This document shows positions 52,508 through 62,900 of a stretch of DNA of 64,000 nt, in pieces. A program made the position numbers and the translations under genes. This DNA is from Paenibacillus xylanexedens (GTDB lineage: Bacteria > Bacillota > Bacilli > Paenibacillales > Paenibacillaceae). The DNA lies in the NCBI RefSeq assembly GCF_007680605.1, contig NZ_VEIO01000009.1, positions 1 to 64,000 on the forward strand, in the 5' to 3' direction. How positions within the stretch are numbered: the stretch's first letter is position 1; every line of letters begins with the position of its first letter. Below the pieces are notes generated by a model. That model did no database searches. It was given only the letters and a program-made list of their open reading frames with translations, and was not told the DNA's origin.

Positions 52508-54682
52508 TTACACCGATGTCTGCGCCCCAATTCGAGTAATGACGGTATCGAATGGAGCGATATGCAGCGTCTGCCTCCCATGCTCCGTGTCAATCGTCGT
52601 CGTCTGCGCCTGATCACTGTTGTTGATCACAACCAGCTTGCCGCTCTCGGGATAATACGCACACTCCGTATACACATTATCCGTAATATACTTGGTATGA
52701 TGTTGTTCATTACCGGCGAAGCGGATCAGATTCAGCAACAGTCTGGCATTTGCCCAATTAAACTCAAACGAAGACAGATAGATTCCTTTTCCTTTGCCAA
52801 AAGCATGTACAGACAGCGCAATGTCCCCTTCCGTTTCCAGCACCACCTCGGCCGTTCCATCGGTCAGATAACGTTGCGGCTTGCCCTTCACTGTCGCCCC
52901 TTCTGGCACAAGCTCATGCCGATCCTGCGCATCATAGGCCCACTTTCCATGCACTACACGCGCACCTGTGTCCTCATCCACCCCAAGCACATGAGCCATT
53001 CGGAAAAAGGTATCATAACCTTCCACCGCCGACGGCTGGTTGATGCCAATGAATGCGCCTCCTTCGTGCACCCAACGGGTGAGCTGATCCACACATGCCG
53101 TGTCATGCCAGTGCTCGCCACCGCTCCATGCCGAACCTGCTCTGCCAGCGTTGATAACCACATCCACCTCGTTCAGCACACCTTGGCGAATATCTTCAAA
53201 ATCGATAAACCGTACATCTACTGGCAATCCAGATAACGCCTCATTCACATGAATCAGATCATGCATATACGTCTCATGGAAATGCCCCGACAACGTCCAG
53301 GATCTCAATTGCCCCCAGCTATGGAGCACCGCCACACGCGTCTGAAGCCGCGCAGGTTTGCCTGCCTGGTGCAACGCTTTGATCTCCCTGAACTCATCCG
53401 CGACCTTCTCGATATATTCCACAAAATCAGGATAAGGCTCTACCAAATGCAGATATCCGCCCAGCCCGATTCGGTCAATCTTCTCACGCAGGAGCGCGCG
53501 CCGAATGTTAATCCAGTAGTTTTTGGCATCAAGCGTTGGGTTTCCGCCCTCCTGAAAGGTAGGTAATCCACCTAACCCAACGGGAAACAGATAGGGATGA
53601 AGGCGAATTTCATGTGTTTCAGCCTTGACGCCTGAACACATTCTGGCCTCATAGCCAGAGAACACACATTTGATCATGCCATCGAAGCCAAACTCTTCAA
53701 AGCGGTCGTTGTAAGGCTCCATGCCTACCCAGCTATCATCATAGAATACGTAAGCCAGCTTGCCATGGCGATGCACGATATCAATCAATTTTCTGCCAAA
53801 ATCAATGACAAAATCATTGATAAATGCCATCCAGTCCAGCTTTCGTTGTCCCGCAGGCATATGGCTGACCTGGTACTTTCCACCATTCACAAAGTCCTCT
53901 GCCGTGAGTGCATAGCCATATTTTTCAGCAAATAAATCAAGCCCTCTTGAACTCACCGTGAAATCGTAGGAACCCCAATCCGAGAACAGATGGCGGTTGC
54001 GCTCATCACTGCCCCAAATCCAGGCAAAATTATAGAAAAGCGACGTGAAACGAACAACCGTTGTTTCGGGGTGAGCAAGACACCATTTTTCCATCCAATC
54101 CAATAGATACGTTTGTGTATCCACATACATGGGATCGATCTGCATCAGGTGTTCTTTGTCCCAGTTGTTCGTTGTGTGATTATACATAGAGATCTCTTCC
54201 CAGATGCGATAGACCATGAAACTTACCGTGTATTTGTGCCAAGGGGTAATGCCGGTAATGACTACGTTCCCGGATTCCCTTTCGTAATTCCACTGCGTTC
54301 TCGGTACTTCCTGTCCGGTCGTTCGGTCGTACACCTGCCAATATGTCAACGCTTCCTTCGAATCGTTCACCTTGAATTGTTCGGCAAAAAAGTCCTCCAT
54401 CAGGTAGATGGAGATATAATCCTGCACGGCTACCTTCGGCTGGGTAATCAGAAAACATTGCTGGAGCTTATCCTGGTTCCTTGATGCCCACTCATTATGA
54501 TCCCGAATGATGCAGATCGTCGAATAAATGCCGTATCCGGCCTGTATGATCTCACCCGACAGCTTTGTCCCGTCACTGTCCCTTATGACATCAGCTCCCC
54601 ACCGTTCAGCCAGCTCCAGCGTCAGTGCTTCATAACCGGATTCTCCTGGTAACGTGAAAGAGCCTTTGGTTGATTTCGGCAA
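52508..54682 (-). CDS. GH112 phosphorylase (galacto-N-biose / galactosyl-rhamnose phosphorylase)
   Basis: This enzyme of about 724 residues matches family GH112 along its length: GSFTLPGESGYEALTLELAERWGADVIRDSDGT at the N-terminus, then YTVSFMVYRIWEEISMYNH, VVRFTSLFYNFAWIW and FYDDSWVGMEPYNDRFEEFGFDG with the likely catalytic acid. Such enzymes cleave beta-galactosides with phosphate to give galactose 1-phosphate. Two activities are known: on galacto/lacto-N-biose and on galactosyl-beta-1,4-rhamnose. Pairing with GH105 favours the rhamnose activity, from rhamnogalacturonan I. The start is a TTG at 54682 after AAGGAG (10-base spacing). A GTG at 54691 overlapping the GH105 stop as GTGA is an alternative. 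It is cytoplasmic. Confidence 0.88.
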   Translation of the reverse strand: MPKSTKGSFTLPGESGYEALTLELAERWGADVIRDSDGTKLSGEIIQAGYGIYSTICIIRDHNEWASRNQDKLQQCFLITQPKVAVQDYISIYLMEDFFAEQFKVNDSKEALTYWQVYDRTTGQEVPRTQWNYERESGNVVITGITPWHKYTVSFMVYRIWEEISMYNHTTNNWDKEHLMQIDPMYVDTQTYLLDWMEKWCLAHPETTVVRFTSLFYNFAWIWGSDERNRHLFSDWGSYDFTVSSRGLDLFAEKYGYALTAEDFVNGGKYQVSHMPAGQRKLDWMAFINDFVIDFGRKLIDIVHRHGKLAYVFYDDSWVGMEPYNDRFEEFGFDGMIKCVFSGYEARMCSGVKAETHEIRLHPYLFPVGLGGLPTFQEGGNPTLDAKNYWINIRRALLREKIDRIGLGGYLHLVEPYPDFVEYIEKVADEFREIKALHQAGKPARLQTRVAVLHSWGQLRSWTLSGHFHETYMHDLIHVNEALSGLPVDVRFIDFEDIRQGVLNEVDVVINAGRAGSAWSGGEHWHDTACVDQLTRWVHEGGAFIGINQPSAVEGYDTFFRMAHVLGVDEDTGARVVHGKWAYDAQDRHELVPEGATVKGKPQRYLTDGTAEVVLETEGDIALSVHAFGKGKGIYLSSFEFNWANARLLLNLIRFAGNEQHHTKYITDNVYTECAYYPESGKLVVINNSDQAQTTTIDTEHGRQTLHIAPFDTVITRIGAQTSV

Positions 54683-54687
54683 TATGT

Positions 54688-55716
54688 TCACTCTCCTTGT
54701 CGCAACATATCCGACAGAAATGCCAGTGCCAGTCCCTGACCCCAGCCTTGGATCCAATCTTTCGGAATGTTACGGTACCCATCGCGATCCTTCATCACAG
54801 CTGTGCCGCCGGAGACCCCGAGTACACGTCCATCCTCGCTGATGTGGTTCAAAATACCTCTGAGCGCCTTTTGCACATATTTCGTATGCAAGGGGTTGCC
54901 ATTATTAATCATGGCCGCTGCAATACCGCACGATGCTGAAACTTCCTCATACGATTCCGCATCATCCAGCACGGTGCGCCACAAGCCATCCTCCGTCTGC
55001 AGCAACTTGAGAGCCGCAAGTTGATCACGCAAGGAACATTCAACGTCCATACATTGCGGATACAAGTACCACTCTTTGAGTTGCGGTTTGACCTGTGACA
55101 TCGTATAGGCTCCCCATGCATTCGCCCTTCCCCAGTAAAAGCCGGACATGTGATCCTTGTTCACGTTGTTATAACCGTGATACCACAGGCCGGTGCTCGG
55201 ATCTTGCAAGTATTTGATATGCCAGTAATACTGATTCAGCGCATCCTGAATCATCGCTTCGTCCTTCAGCTTGCTACCCACTCGGAGCAGGAAAAAAGCC
55301 GCCATAAACAGCGTATCTGCCCAGGCCTGTTCAGGAAAATCATTCGCTGTTGATACCGTATGCTGTAACACCCGATCTCCAAAGCGGAGCGCATGATTTT
55401 GCATATAATCCACTTTGCTCATGACGGTATCCCAATACTTCTGATCGCCTGTCTCTTCGTATAACGTGATCAGCACATGTCCCATCGCACATGTATTCAC
55501 CGTCCAGCTTGGCAAGCCGAGCTCTATATATTCATCCGCCCACTTCACCAGCCTGTCCAAAATCTCCTGATCACCTGTCGTTTGGTAAGCTCTCGATACT
55601 CCGTAATAGGCTACGCCGCAGGGCCAATCCCACGTTAAATCCATATCCAGTGTTTTTCTCGTTACGTTCTGAATGACGTTTAAAATTTGTTCACGGTCGT
55701 ATTTCACTTGCAGCAT
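54688..55716 (-). CDS. GH105 unsaturated rhamnogalacturonyl hydrolase (YteR/YesR-like)
   Basis: The 342-residue cytoplasmic enzyme has the (alpha/alpha)6-barrel pattern of GH105: LTWDWPCGVAYYGVSRAY, AWADTLFMAAFFLLR (with the catalytic Asp of YteR-type enzymes), GFYWGRANAWGAY and VSASCGIAAAMI. These enzymes remove the unsaturated galacturonyl residue left by pectin or rhamnogalacturonan lyases. It is the first gene of a unit with the GH112 phosphorylase, whose start lies within a few bases of its stop. The divergent AraC gene (55894) and a cre-like site between them suggest local control. Confidence 0.9.
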   Translation of the reverse strand: MLQVKYDREQILNVIQNVTRKTLDMDLTWDWPCGVAYYGVSRAYQTTGDQEILDRLVKWADEYIELGLPSWTVNTCAMGHVLITLYEETGDQKYWDTVMSKVDYMQNHALRFGDRVLQHTVSTANDFPEQAWADTLFMAAFFLLRVGSKLKDEAMIQDALNQYYWHIKYLQDPSTGLWYHGYNNVNKDHMSGFYWGRANAWGAYTMSQVKPQLKEWYLYPQCMDVECSLRDQLAALKLLQTEDGLWRTVLDDAESYEEVSASCGIAAAMINNGNPLHTKYVQKALRGILNHISEDGRVLGVSGGTAVMKDRDGYRNIPKDWIQGWGQGLALAFLSDMLRQGE

Positions 55717-55777
55717 TGAAATTCCCCTCTCCTGCGCACACTCCTCAAATTGAGTTTAAGAAGTGACCGTCCTGTGA

Positions 55778-55791
55778 TGTAAACGCTTTAC
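55778..55791. promoter_or_regulatory. cre-like site between GH105 and AraC genes
   Basis: TGTAAACGCTTTAC matches the first eleven positions of a strong CcpA site (TGTAAACGCTT) and departs only at the end. It lies 61 bases upstream of the GH105 start and could act on both divergent genes. Confidence 0.5.
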
Positions 55792-55893
55792 TTATTTCAT
55801 TGTAAGCAGTAAAATAGTTTGCATCTAAGCATATTCGTAACAAAACTGCGCAATTTCGATCATTTATAATCCGACGAAAAGGAGCAGCCGGAC

Positions 55894-56868
55894 ATGCCCA
55901 AACCGAAAAAACCTGTCATTGAATACCGCCATTACAGCCTGCCCATAGACTTTCCTGTGCTGCTGCTCAGCGGGGAGCGCTGGAAAATCTCTGATATGAA
56001 GAGTGAGCACCTTCATTTCCATAATCATATGGAGATTGGCATCTGTTACTCCGATGGAGGTGTAATGGAGATCAAGGGAGAGAACGTGCCTTTCCGGGCC
56101 GGAGATGTTACCTTCCTGCCTCGTTACCTGCCCCATACGACATACAGTTCACCTAATACCGCAAGCAGGTGGGCCTACCTCTTTTTTTCGCCGGAGGAAC
56201 TGTTCCAGCACTCCCTAAAAACACCTCAGAGTCACATGGAGCCCAATCTCCGGGCTATTCAACCAAGCCGTTGTGTATTACATAAAGATCAATATCCGAA
56301 GGTGTATATGCTGGCGACATCGATTGTGGAGGAAATACAGCGGCAAACCCCGTTCTATCGAGAAAGTGCGTATGGATTGTTAATGTCGCTGTATATTGAG
56401 TTACTACGCATTCATGCCATCGATGAGAACGACCTTAGCCGTGAGCAGAAGCTGGAGCGAGAACAGATGCGGGAAACGGAAAGGCAGAGCCGTCAGCCTG
56501 ATCTGGTTATATCCCCTGCTCTGGAACATATCACGAGGAATTATATGATGCCGGTGACGATTGACGAGCTTGCAGATCTGTGTCATCTGAGCACCACCCA
56601 TTTTCGCCGCAAGTTCCATGAGATTATGGGTACGACCCCTCTTGATTTTCTAAACAGTACACGCGTAGAGGAGGCTTGCAAACGATTAAAAAGTACCGAT
56701 GCCTCTGTGCTCTCGATTTCCGAGCAAGTCGGTTTCAGGTCCATTTCCAGCTTCAACCGTTGCTTCGCCAGATTAATGGGTGAGTCCCCGAAGGCTTGGC
56801 GCACCGGTGCTCACATGGAAGCACAATCAGCCAAAGCATCTATTTTGGCATTCACAGGCTGGGTCTAA
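55894..56868 (+). CDS. AraC family transcriptional regulator with cupin sensor domain
   Basis: The 324-residue protein has an N-terminal cupin-like ligand domain (about 35-110: HLHFHNHMEIGICYSDGG, FRAGDVTFLPRYLPHTT) and a C-terminal AraC DNA-binding domain (about 215-310: VTIDELADLCHLSTTHFRRKFHEIMG and VLSISEQVGFRSISSFNRCFARLMG). It is divergent from the GH105-GH112 unit and probably activates it when a rhamnogalacturonan-derived sugar binds. The ATG follows AAGGAGCAGCCGGAC. Confidence 0.9.
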   Translation: MPKPKKPVIEYRHYSLPIDFPVLLLSGERWKISDMKSEHLHFHNHMEIGICYSDGGVMEIKGENVPFRAGDVTFLPRYLPHTTYSSPNTASRWAYLFFSPEELFQHSLKTPQSHMEPNLRAIQPSRCVLHKDQYPKVYMLATSIVEEIQRQTPFYRESAYGLLMSLYIELLRIHAIDENDLSREQKLEREQMRETERQSRQPDLVISPALEHITRNYMMPVTIDELADLCHLSTTHFRRKFHEIMGTTPLDFLNSTRVEEACKRLKSTDASVLSISEQVGFRSISSFNRCFARLMGESPKAWRTGAHMEAQSAKASILAFTGWV

Positions 56869-56875
56869 GCTACAT

Positions 56876-56916
56876 AAAAAAATCCCGAAAGTCATTGAAG
56901 ACTTCCGGGATTTTTT
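56876..56916. terminator. Bidirectional terminator between AraC and giant SLH genes
   Basis: AATCCCGAAAGTC pairs with GACTTCCGGGATT with one mismatch, flanked by A and T runs on both sides. Confidence 0.85.
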
Positions 56917-56976
56917 AATTTGTTCTTATGACTGTTGCACTGCTGTATTGTTGCTGTTTCTTGTTGCCGCCATTAC

Positions 56977-59900
56977 TTACAGCAAGTCCAGTTCTACAAG
57001 CAATCTGCGGACAAGTATTGCCATCTCGGCACGTGTTACCGGAGTCTTCGGCTCAAGCTTTGTTGCCGACTTGCCTTGAATGAGTCCAAGTTTCACTGCT
57101 TGTGCGGCGCTCTCTTTGGCCCATCCAGACAGGCTGGATACATCCGTGTACCCTTCAAGGGAGCTTTCAGCACTGCTTGCAGCTGGTGCTGGATGTCCCG
57201 CCAATCCGTAAGCACGAATCAACATCACCATAACTTGTTCACGTGTCATCACATCTTTTGCACCAAACTGGTTACCGCTATAACCTGTCATCAGGCCATA
57301 AGTTGTCGCCGTTTGCACGACATCGTTGTACCAGTCCTTCGCAGTAACGTCTGTGAATGAAGCTACATCATCTTGAGATGTATCCGCACCAGGCTTCAGT
57401 CCCAGTGCTCTTACCATCAGTGCTGCAAGCTCGGCACGGGTCATGCTGCGTGCCGGTTCGAAACTAACAGCGGATACCCCGTTCACCACCAGACGTGATG
57501 CCAGGTCATTTACCGCTTCTGCTGCCCAGTGATTTTTCATATCACGGAACGAAGTTTCATAATGAACAGGCAGATACACACTGTTAGTCATACTGCTTGC
57601 GATTGCAATGATACGTCCATCTCTAGCTTCAAAACGTGTTGGCACATGACGCAGACTGCCGTCCGCTTCAAGTACAGTAACTGTAGAAACCGAACGCTCA
57701 TCCTCACCTTGAGGCAAATTCAGTTCTTTCGTTGTCATACTCAAAAGTTTGTTGATTTCCACGGTTTTGCTTCCGTCACTTGCCATCATATCGAAGGCTA
57801 CGGGCGTTCCCCGCGGAACAATGCGCCCTTCCTTCGCCAGCTTGGCAGCCTGCTGTTCATAGATAGATTCCGGTTTGCCCACATTCATACTAACTTTGAT
57901 ATTCTCTGCTTTCTGTCTAGGGAACGATGCTTCCAGTGCTTTCACATCGAGTGCCTTCCAGTCCAGTCGATAACTTCCCCAATCGCTCTCCAGGTCCATC
58001 GCAATATCTTTGGCGGCGAGCTGTTTAATCAGGTCTGCATCAAGATCAAAACGCAGCTTCTCCATCTGACCCGTTACATGCAGACGAATCCGCTGATCTT
58101 GCTTGGCGGCCTCCAGTAATGCTTCCCTAACAGGATGAGCGATAACCGTCGGACCATTAGTTCCTGGGGTAACATCTACCAGTAATAGGCCTTCTTGCTT
58201 CACCCCATTCAGTTCCAGCGGAGCCTTGAGGTCACGGCCTGCGGTTGTACTGTCGATTGCTATACCACCCACGGTCAATGGGCCAAAAGGTATATTGGAT
58301 GCAGGTGGTTTACTATTCCCTGTTGGCGTTGTAACATCTGCATCTGCCGAGATTCGTTCATTGACTTTCACAGCTGCAGAAGCTGCTGTTACCAGCTTAG
58401 GCTCTTTGACTGTACGTTTGGCGACGACAACCCATTCGCCTGGTTTGGCTTTGATGATTTTATCGGCAGGCAATGTGTTCCACCCGCTGATATCCTGCTC
58501 AAACGTAGGCAGCATCACCTGTGCCTGACTCGTGAAGATGCGATACGCCAGTTCACTGCCAGCCATGTTTCCTTGGTGTCCGGCTGCGCTGATCGCCACA
58601 CGGGTCTCTCCTTTTTTGCCAGTGCCGATCGTTGAGGCTTTAATCGTATCCATGTAATCTGGTGGTGCCGTTCCCGCCTTCGGTGCCTCGACGGAAACCA
58701 CATCCATGGTGCTCAGCTCGGTACCCTGCCAGTTATAATCGGCCTGGATCAACGAAGCACCGACACGTTTACCCGTGAGCATACCGTTCTGTTCCAAGGA
58801 TGCATTGGCTTCCCCATTAACGATGCTGTACGTCATTTTACTGTTGTCCGCAAGCTCGCTTGTGCCGTCTGTGTACTCCACATAGGTCTGAACCGGCGCC
58901 TGTTCTCCGCCTGCAACAAGTCCTTCAGGCATCACCATTTTCAATCTGCGCGGCAGCTTGAAATCTCCGTTCAGCACTTCCACGACGGCTGCGTTGACAT
59001 TGCCAGCAGCATCCTCCGTTTTGATCCGTAAACGGGTCTTCAAACGACTGCTGTCCAATGGAACTTCATGTTTGAAATCTCCGTTATCATCAGGCTTGAA
59101 CTGTGCCAAAGTTTTGTCATTATCCGCGTCTGTTACAGTAATCCGGGCATCCGTCATGGTCGTACCTTGCACGAGGACAACGCCGCCCTGTGCACGCCCA
59201 CCTTGCGAAGGTGAATCCAGATAGATCATTGGAGCCGTAGTATCCACGGTGATATATAACATCGTTACCGATGTGTCTCCCGTACTCGTATTTCTCGCTT
59301 TGAGCTGAACAGCATACACCCCGTCCACTGCAAAGTTAAATTTCACCTTGTCCGCAGTGCTCAGGTTATACGTTCCCAGCACACCATCATCCGTGGAAGC
59401 CTCTACAACGACGTTAGGTTGATTGGACTCTACGCTCACGGTTACTTCGTTCGAACCGGCCACCACTTCTGCTTGGTTATTTACCACTTGCTTATTGTTT
59501 AATGAGAGCACAGGTCCTGTCGGAACGGGAAGCCGTTTCCCATCACTGTAAGTTGTCGTCGACAGACGCATGTTGCCTTGGTCATCCGAGGCAGGTTTAC
59601 GCGCAACGGTAACACCCAAGCGATACGTTTTGCCCGGCTCCAGTCCAGAATGGCGAACTTCCTTATCTTCTGTCCCATTCGTACCATCATCTTCCATCAC
59701 AATCGTACCGTCTGCATTGCGCAGCACCTTGCCATCCGTACCCAGCTTAGGGGTACCCAGTGCATTCCAGCCACCGACAGTCACATGATATTTGCCATCC
59801 TTCAGCGAAGCTTCCAAGTCGGATTCGCTGTAACCTTCCTCACCAAACGGATCGTACAGTTGTCCTTGCTCATCTGATGCAGTCACGATATATGTGAACT

Positions 59901-62900
59901 CGTCGGCTTCTTCCGCAGCGGTTTTGGCGATTGCCGGAAAGGCAATCTCGAACATGCCGTTACCGATGCTTCTGGTTTCCACAGATGGCACGGCCACTGG
60001 AGCTAACGGATCTAAGAGTGTGTAAGCCTCTTCTGAGGATAAAACAGAGAATGCCATGTCCGTCTTAAGCTCGGTTCGCAAATAATATTTTCCTTGTTGC
60101 AGCAAGCCGCGAAGATCGGCTCCGCCCAAATAAGCGATTTGCTTCACGTCAAAAGCCATCTCACCGGAAGCACGACCATCTGCATCAATGTCCGCACTCT
60201 CGATTTCAATGCCTTTGGCGATCATAATGCCTGGATCAACCTTCTCATCCGGTGTTACTGTTGCTTGCAAACGGTCAGAGGACAGATACAGATCCACGGT
60301 ATCCCCTGCTGAAGCATTATCAACCGTCCAGCGTGCGGTGAATTGATCCGCATCTTGCGGATCCAGTTCCAGAGCCGTTGAACTCAGTTCCGGGAGTACC
60401 GGAATGTTCATCAGCTTGGATTTGACGGACTGACTGGAGGTTAGCGTCCAACTACCTGTTTTTGCATCCTCTTGAGGGATCGCAATATAAACGCGGCGCA
60501 CGTCCGTGCTTTGCTGTTCTTCTTTCTTGGTTACGGTTGTGCCATCACCCTTCAAGTCGCCCTCTTTCGGCGCTTTGATGATCTGCTCAAATGCGGTTGC
60601 ATTTTTGTCTGTTGCTTCCCCGAATACGATGTTGTACGTACTTCCATCAGTCCGTTTCAGGGTCAGTGTTGGTCTGGTCGTAGTGAAATACTCCACTTCC
60701 AGCAACGCGTCCCCCGTTACTCCAGTCATCGGAATGACATGGGTCTTGCCTCCATTGGACGTACGAATACCGCCAATGCCGAGGTTTTGAGAGCTATCTT
60801 CTATCATGTCGATGCCATCTTCAACAGCAGTATATTGAATCTCGTAACGCTCCAGCTCTTCATTTTCCCATGAGGTTGCCAATGTCTTGATGCCTGTACC
60901 GATCTGTAACAGACGAGGCCCCTGCTCCGGATCATTAATCGCCAGATGTGCCAGTGCTTCGTTGTCCAAAGCCGAGCCATCGGTCATAAACGAGATCCCG
61001 CCGCCCCAATAATACTTGATGCCCAGCGTCAGGAATAACAGCGAGATGCCTGCCCACAACTGGTCATTGTTGGCTCCGGCCCGGACGCCAAATCCCATGC
61101 CGCCAACAACCGGCACTGAACGTGGCACCTGTATTTTGGAGCTGACCATGCCTTCAAAATCAATGCGCCCTTTTTCCAGGTTCTCACCGATAAACAGGCT
61201 GGCACTGCCCACAATAATATCCCAGCCGCCGACATCAATCTGCGCACGGGCACGAATAAACATCGGACTCGCCCACTGCGTCTGGATCAGTGCTTCGGTC
61301 AACATCGGAATGACTTTGCTACCTTCACCAAAGCCCAGTTTGCCGACCACTTTGAAACCTGTTGCTTTCAGAGTCAGGTCCACGCTACCCGAGAAAACGG
61401 CCGGCTTCTGGCCGATTTCCATGTCAATGCCTGCTTCAAGGGTGAGTGGCAAACGCTCCGTCCCGCCAGCGATGGTCATCGCAAGTTCACGAACCGCTCC
61501 GCGCAAACTCGAGATTTTCGTAGCTGGATTAATACGAATGCCCGGATCAGGAAGGTCTGATCCAAATGCAATGACGTCAGGAATAATCCGTCCATCCGGA
61601 ACACGCTTGAAGGCAAGCTCTGCGCTGATCGAGAACAGGTTCTCCAGCTTGGCTTCAAAGTTAACCCCGTATGAGTTCATGACACCATATTTGTTCGGGT
61701 CTTTATAATGCGTAACATCGATTCCGCCTTTGATGCTGTCCTCAGAGCCTGGCTTGAACAAACCAATGCTGTTATCCAGCTGGAACTTCAATGCGGATTC
61801 AATGCCCACAAACCCGGATTTGTTGAACATGACGTTTTTCACTTCACCATCCACGATAAACATTTTTATCGCACCGCCAAAAGAGACCCCATCCTGTCTC
61901 AAAATGAAATCATTCAGCTTCAGGCCAAACCCGTTCAGGGAGAAGGATGGCGTGGTGAACAACGTATGTTTATTAAAGTACACATACGATACGAGCAGCG
62001 TCCGATAAGGGTTAAGCGCATCTCCAATCATGCCGTTCGCCCATGTCAGCGTGCCGTTCAAGGTAGGGTCTTCAGGGTTACGCCCCTCTTCCCATGCCTG
62101 CTCTTCATCACTCAGCTTCGATTCCGTTCCAAGCGACTTGTCAAATCCGTTATAGAAATCGACGGTCCATTCGCCGGAATGAAAAACAAATCCGCTGTTG
62201 GCCACACTTAACGTACCATCCCCACCTACGAAGAGTGCTTGCAAGAACGGCGTGTCCGTATTCGCTCTCAGCCGATCGGCAAGCGGGAACTTCCCGGTGG
62301 AGATTGTCAGGTCTTTACCTTTGTAGGCAACACTTTGGTTAAGAATTGCTGGTTCAGTGTCCGATTGAACAGTGTATTGAGCGTTAGCCCCCGTACCGGA
62401 CTGCACGATTTTACCACGCACTTCCAGCACGACTTCCTGCTCCGCATCTTCGTCTAGTCCATTTTTGAACGTTTCGAACGCTTTCTCATCCTCAAACGTT
62501 TCCACTGCATATACCGGTGATCCTGATGCATCCAATGCTCCGGCGATATCCAGCGCAGGATCAAGCTTGCGTGAAGCAGAAACCATTTCCTGTTTTGCAG
62601 CCACAAAACGTGCCCGGTCCTGATCCAGTTTCGTTTTGAACTGTGCATCGGTAAGATTTCCGTACGTCCATGGCAGTACATCTGCGAATGCCCCTTTGTC
62701 ACGGGCTGCTGCATTCAAATCCAGCTTGGTTTTGTATACAGCCAGAATGCCTGCCTGACGAACACGATTCTCTTCATTGTCTGTTACAGCAAAGGTCTGA
62801 CTTGTTGTAAAGCTGAGTGCCTCCGCCAGCTCGGGAATCGTTTTGTCCTTGTAGTCGAGCTGCACAGCATATTCCCCAAGTGGCAGAACCGAATTATTGA

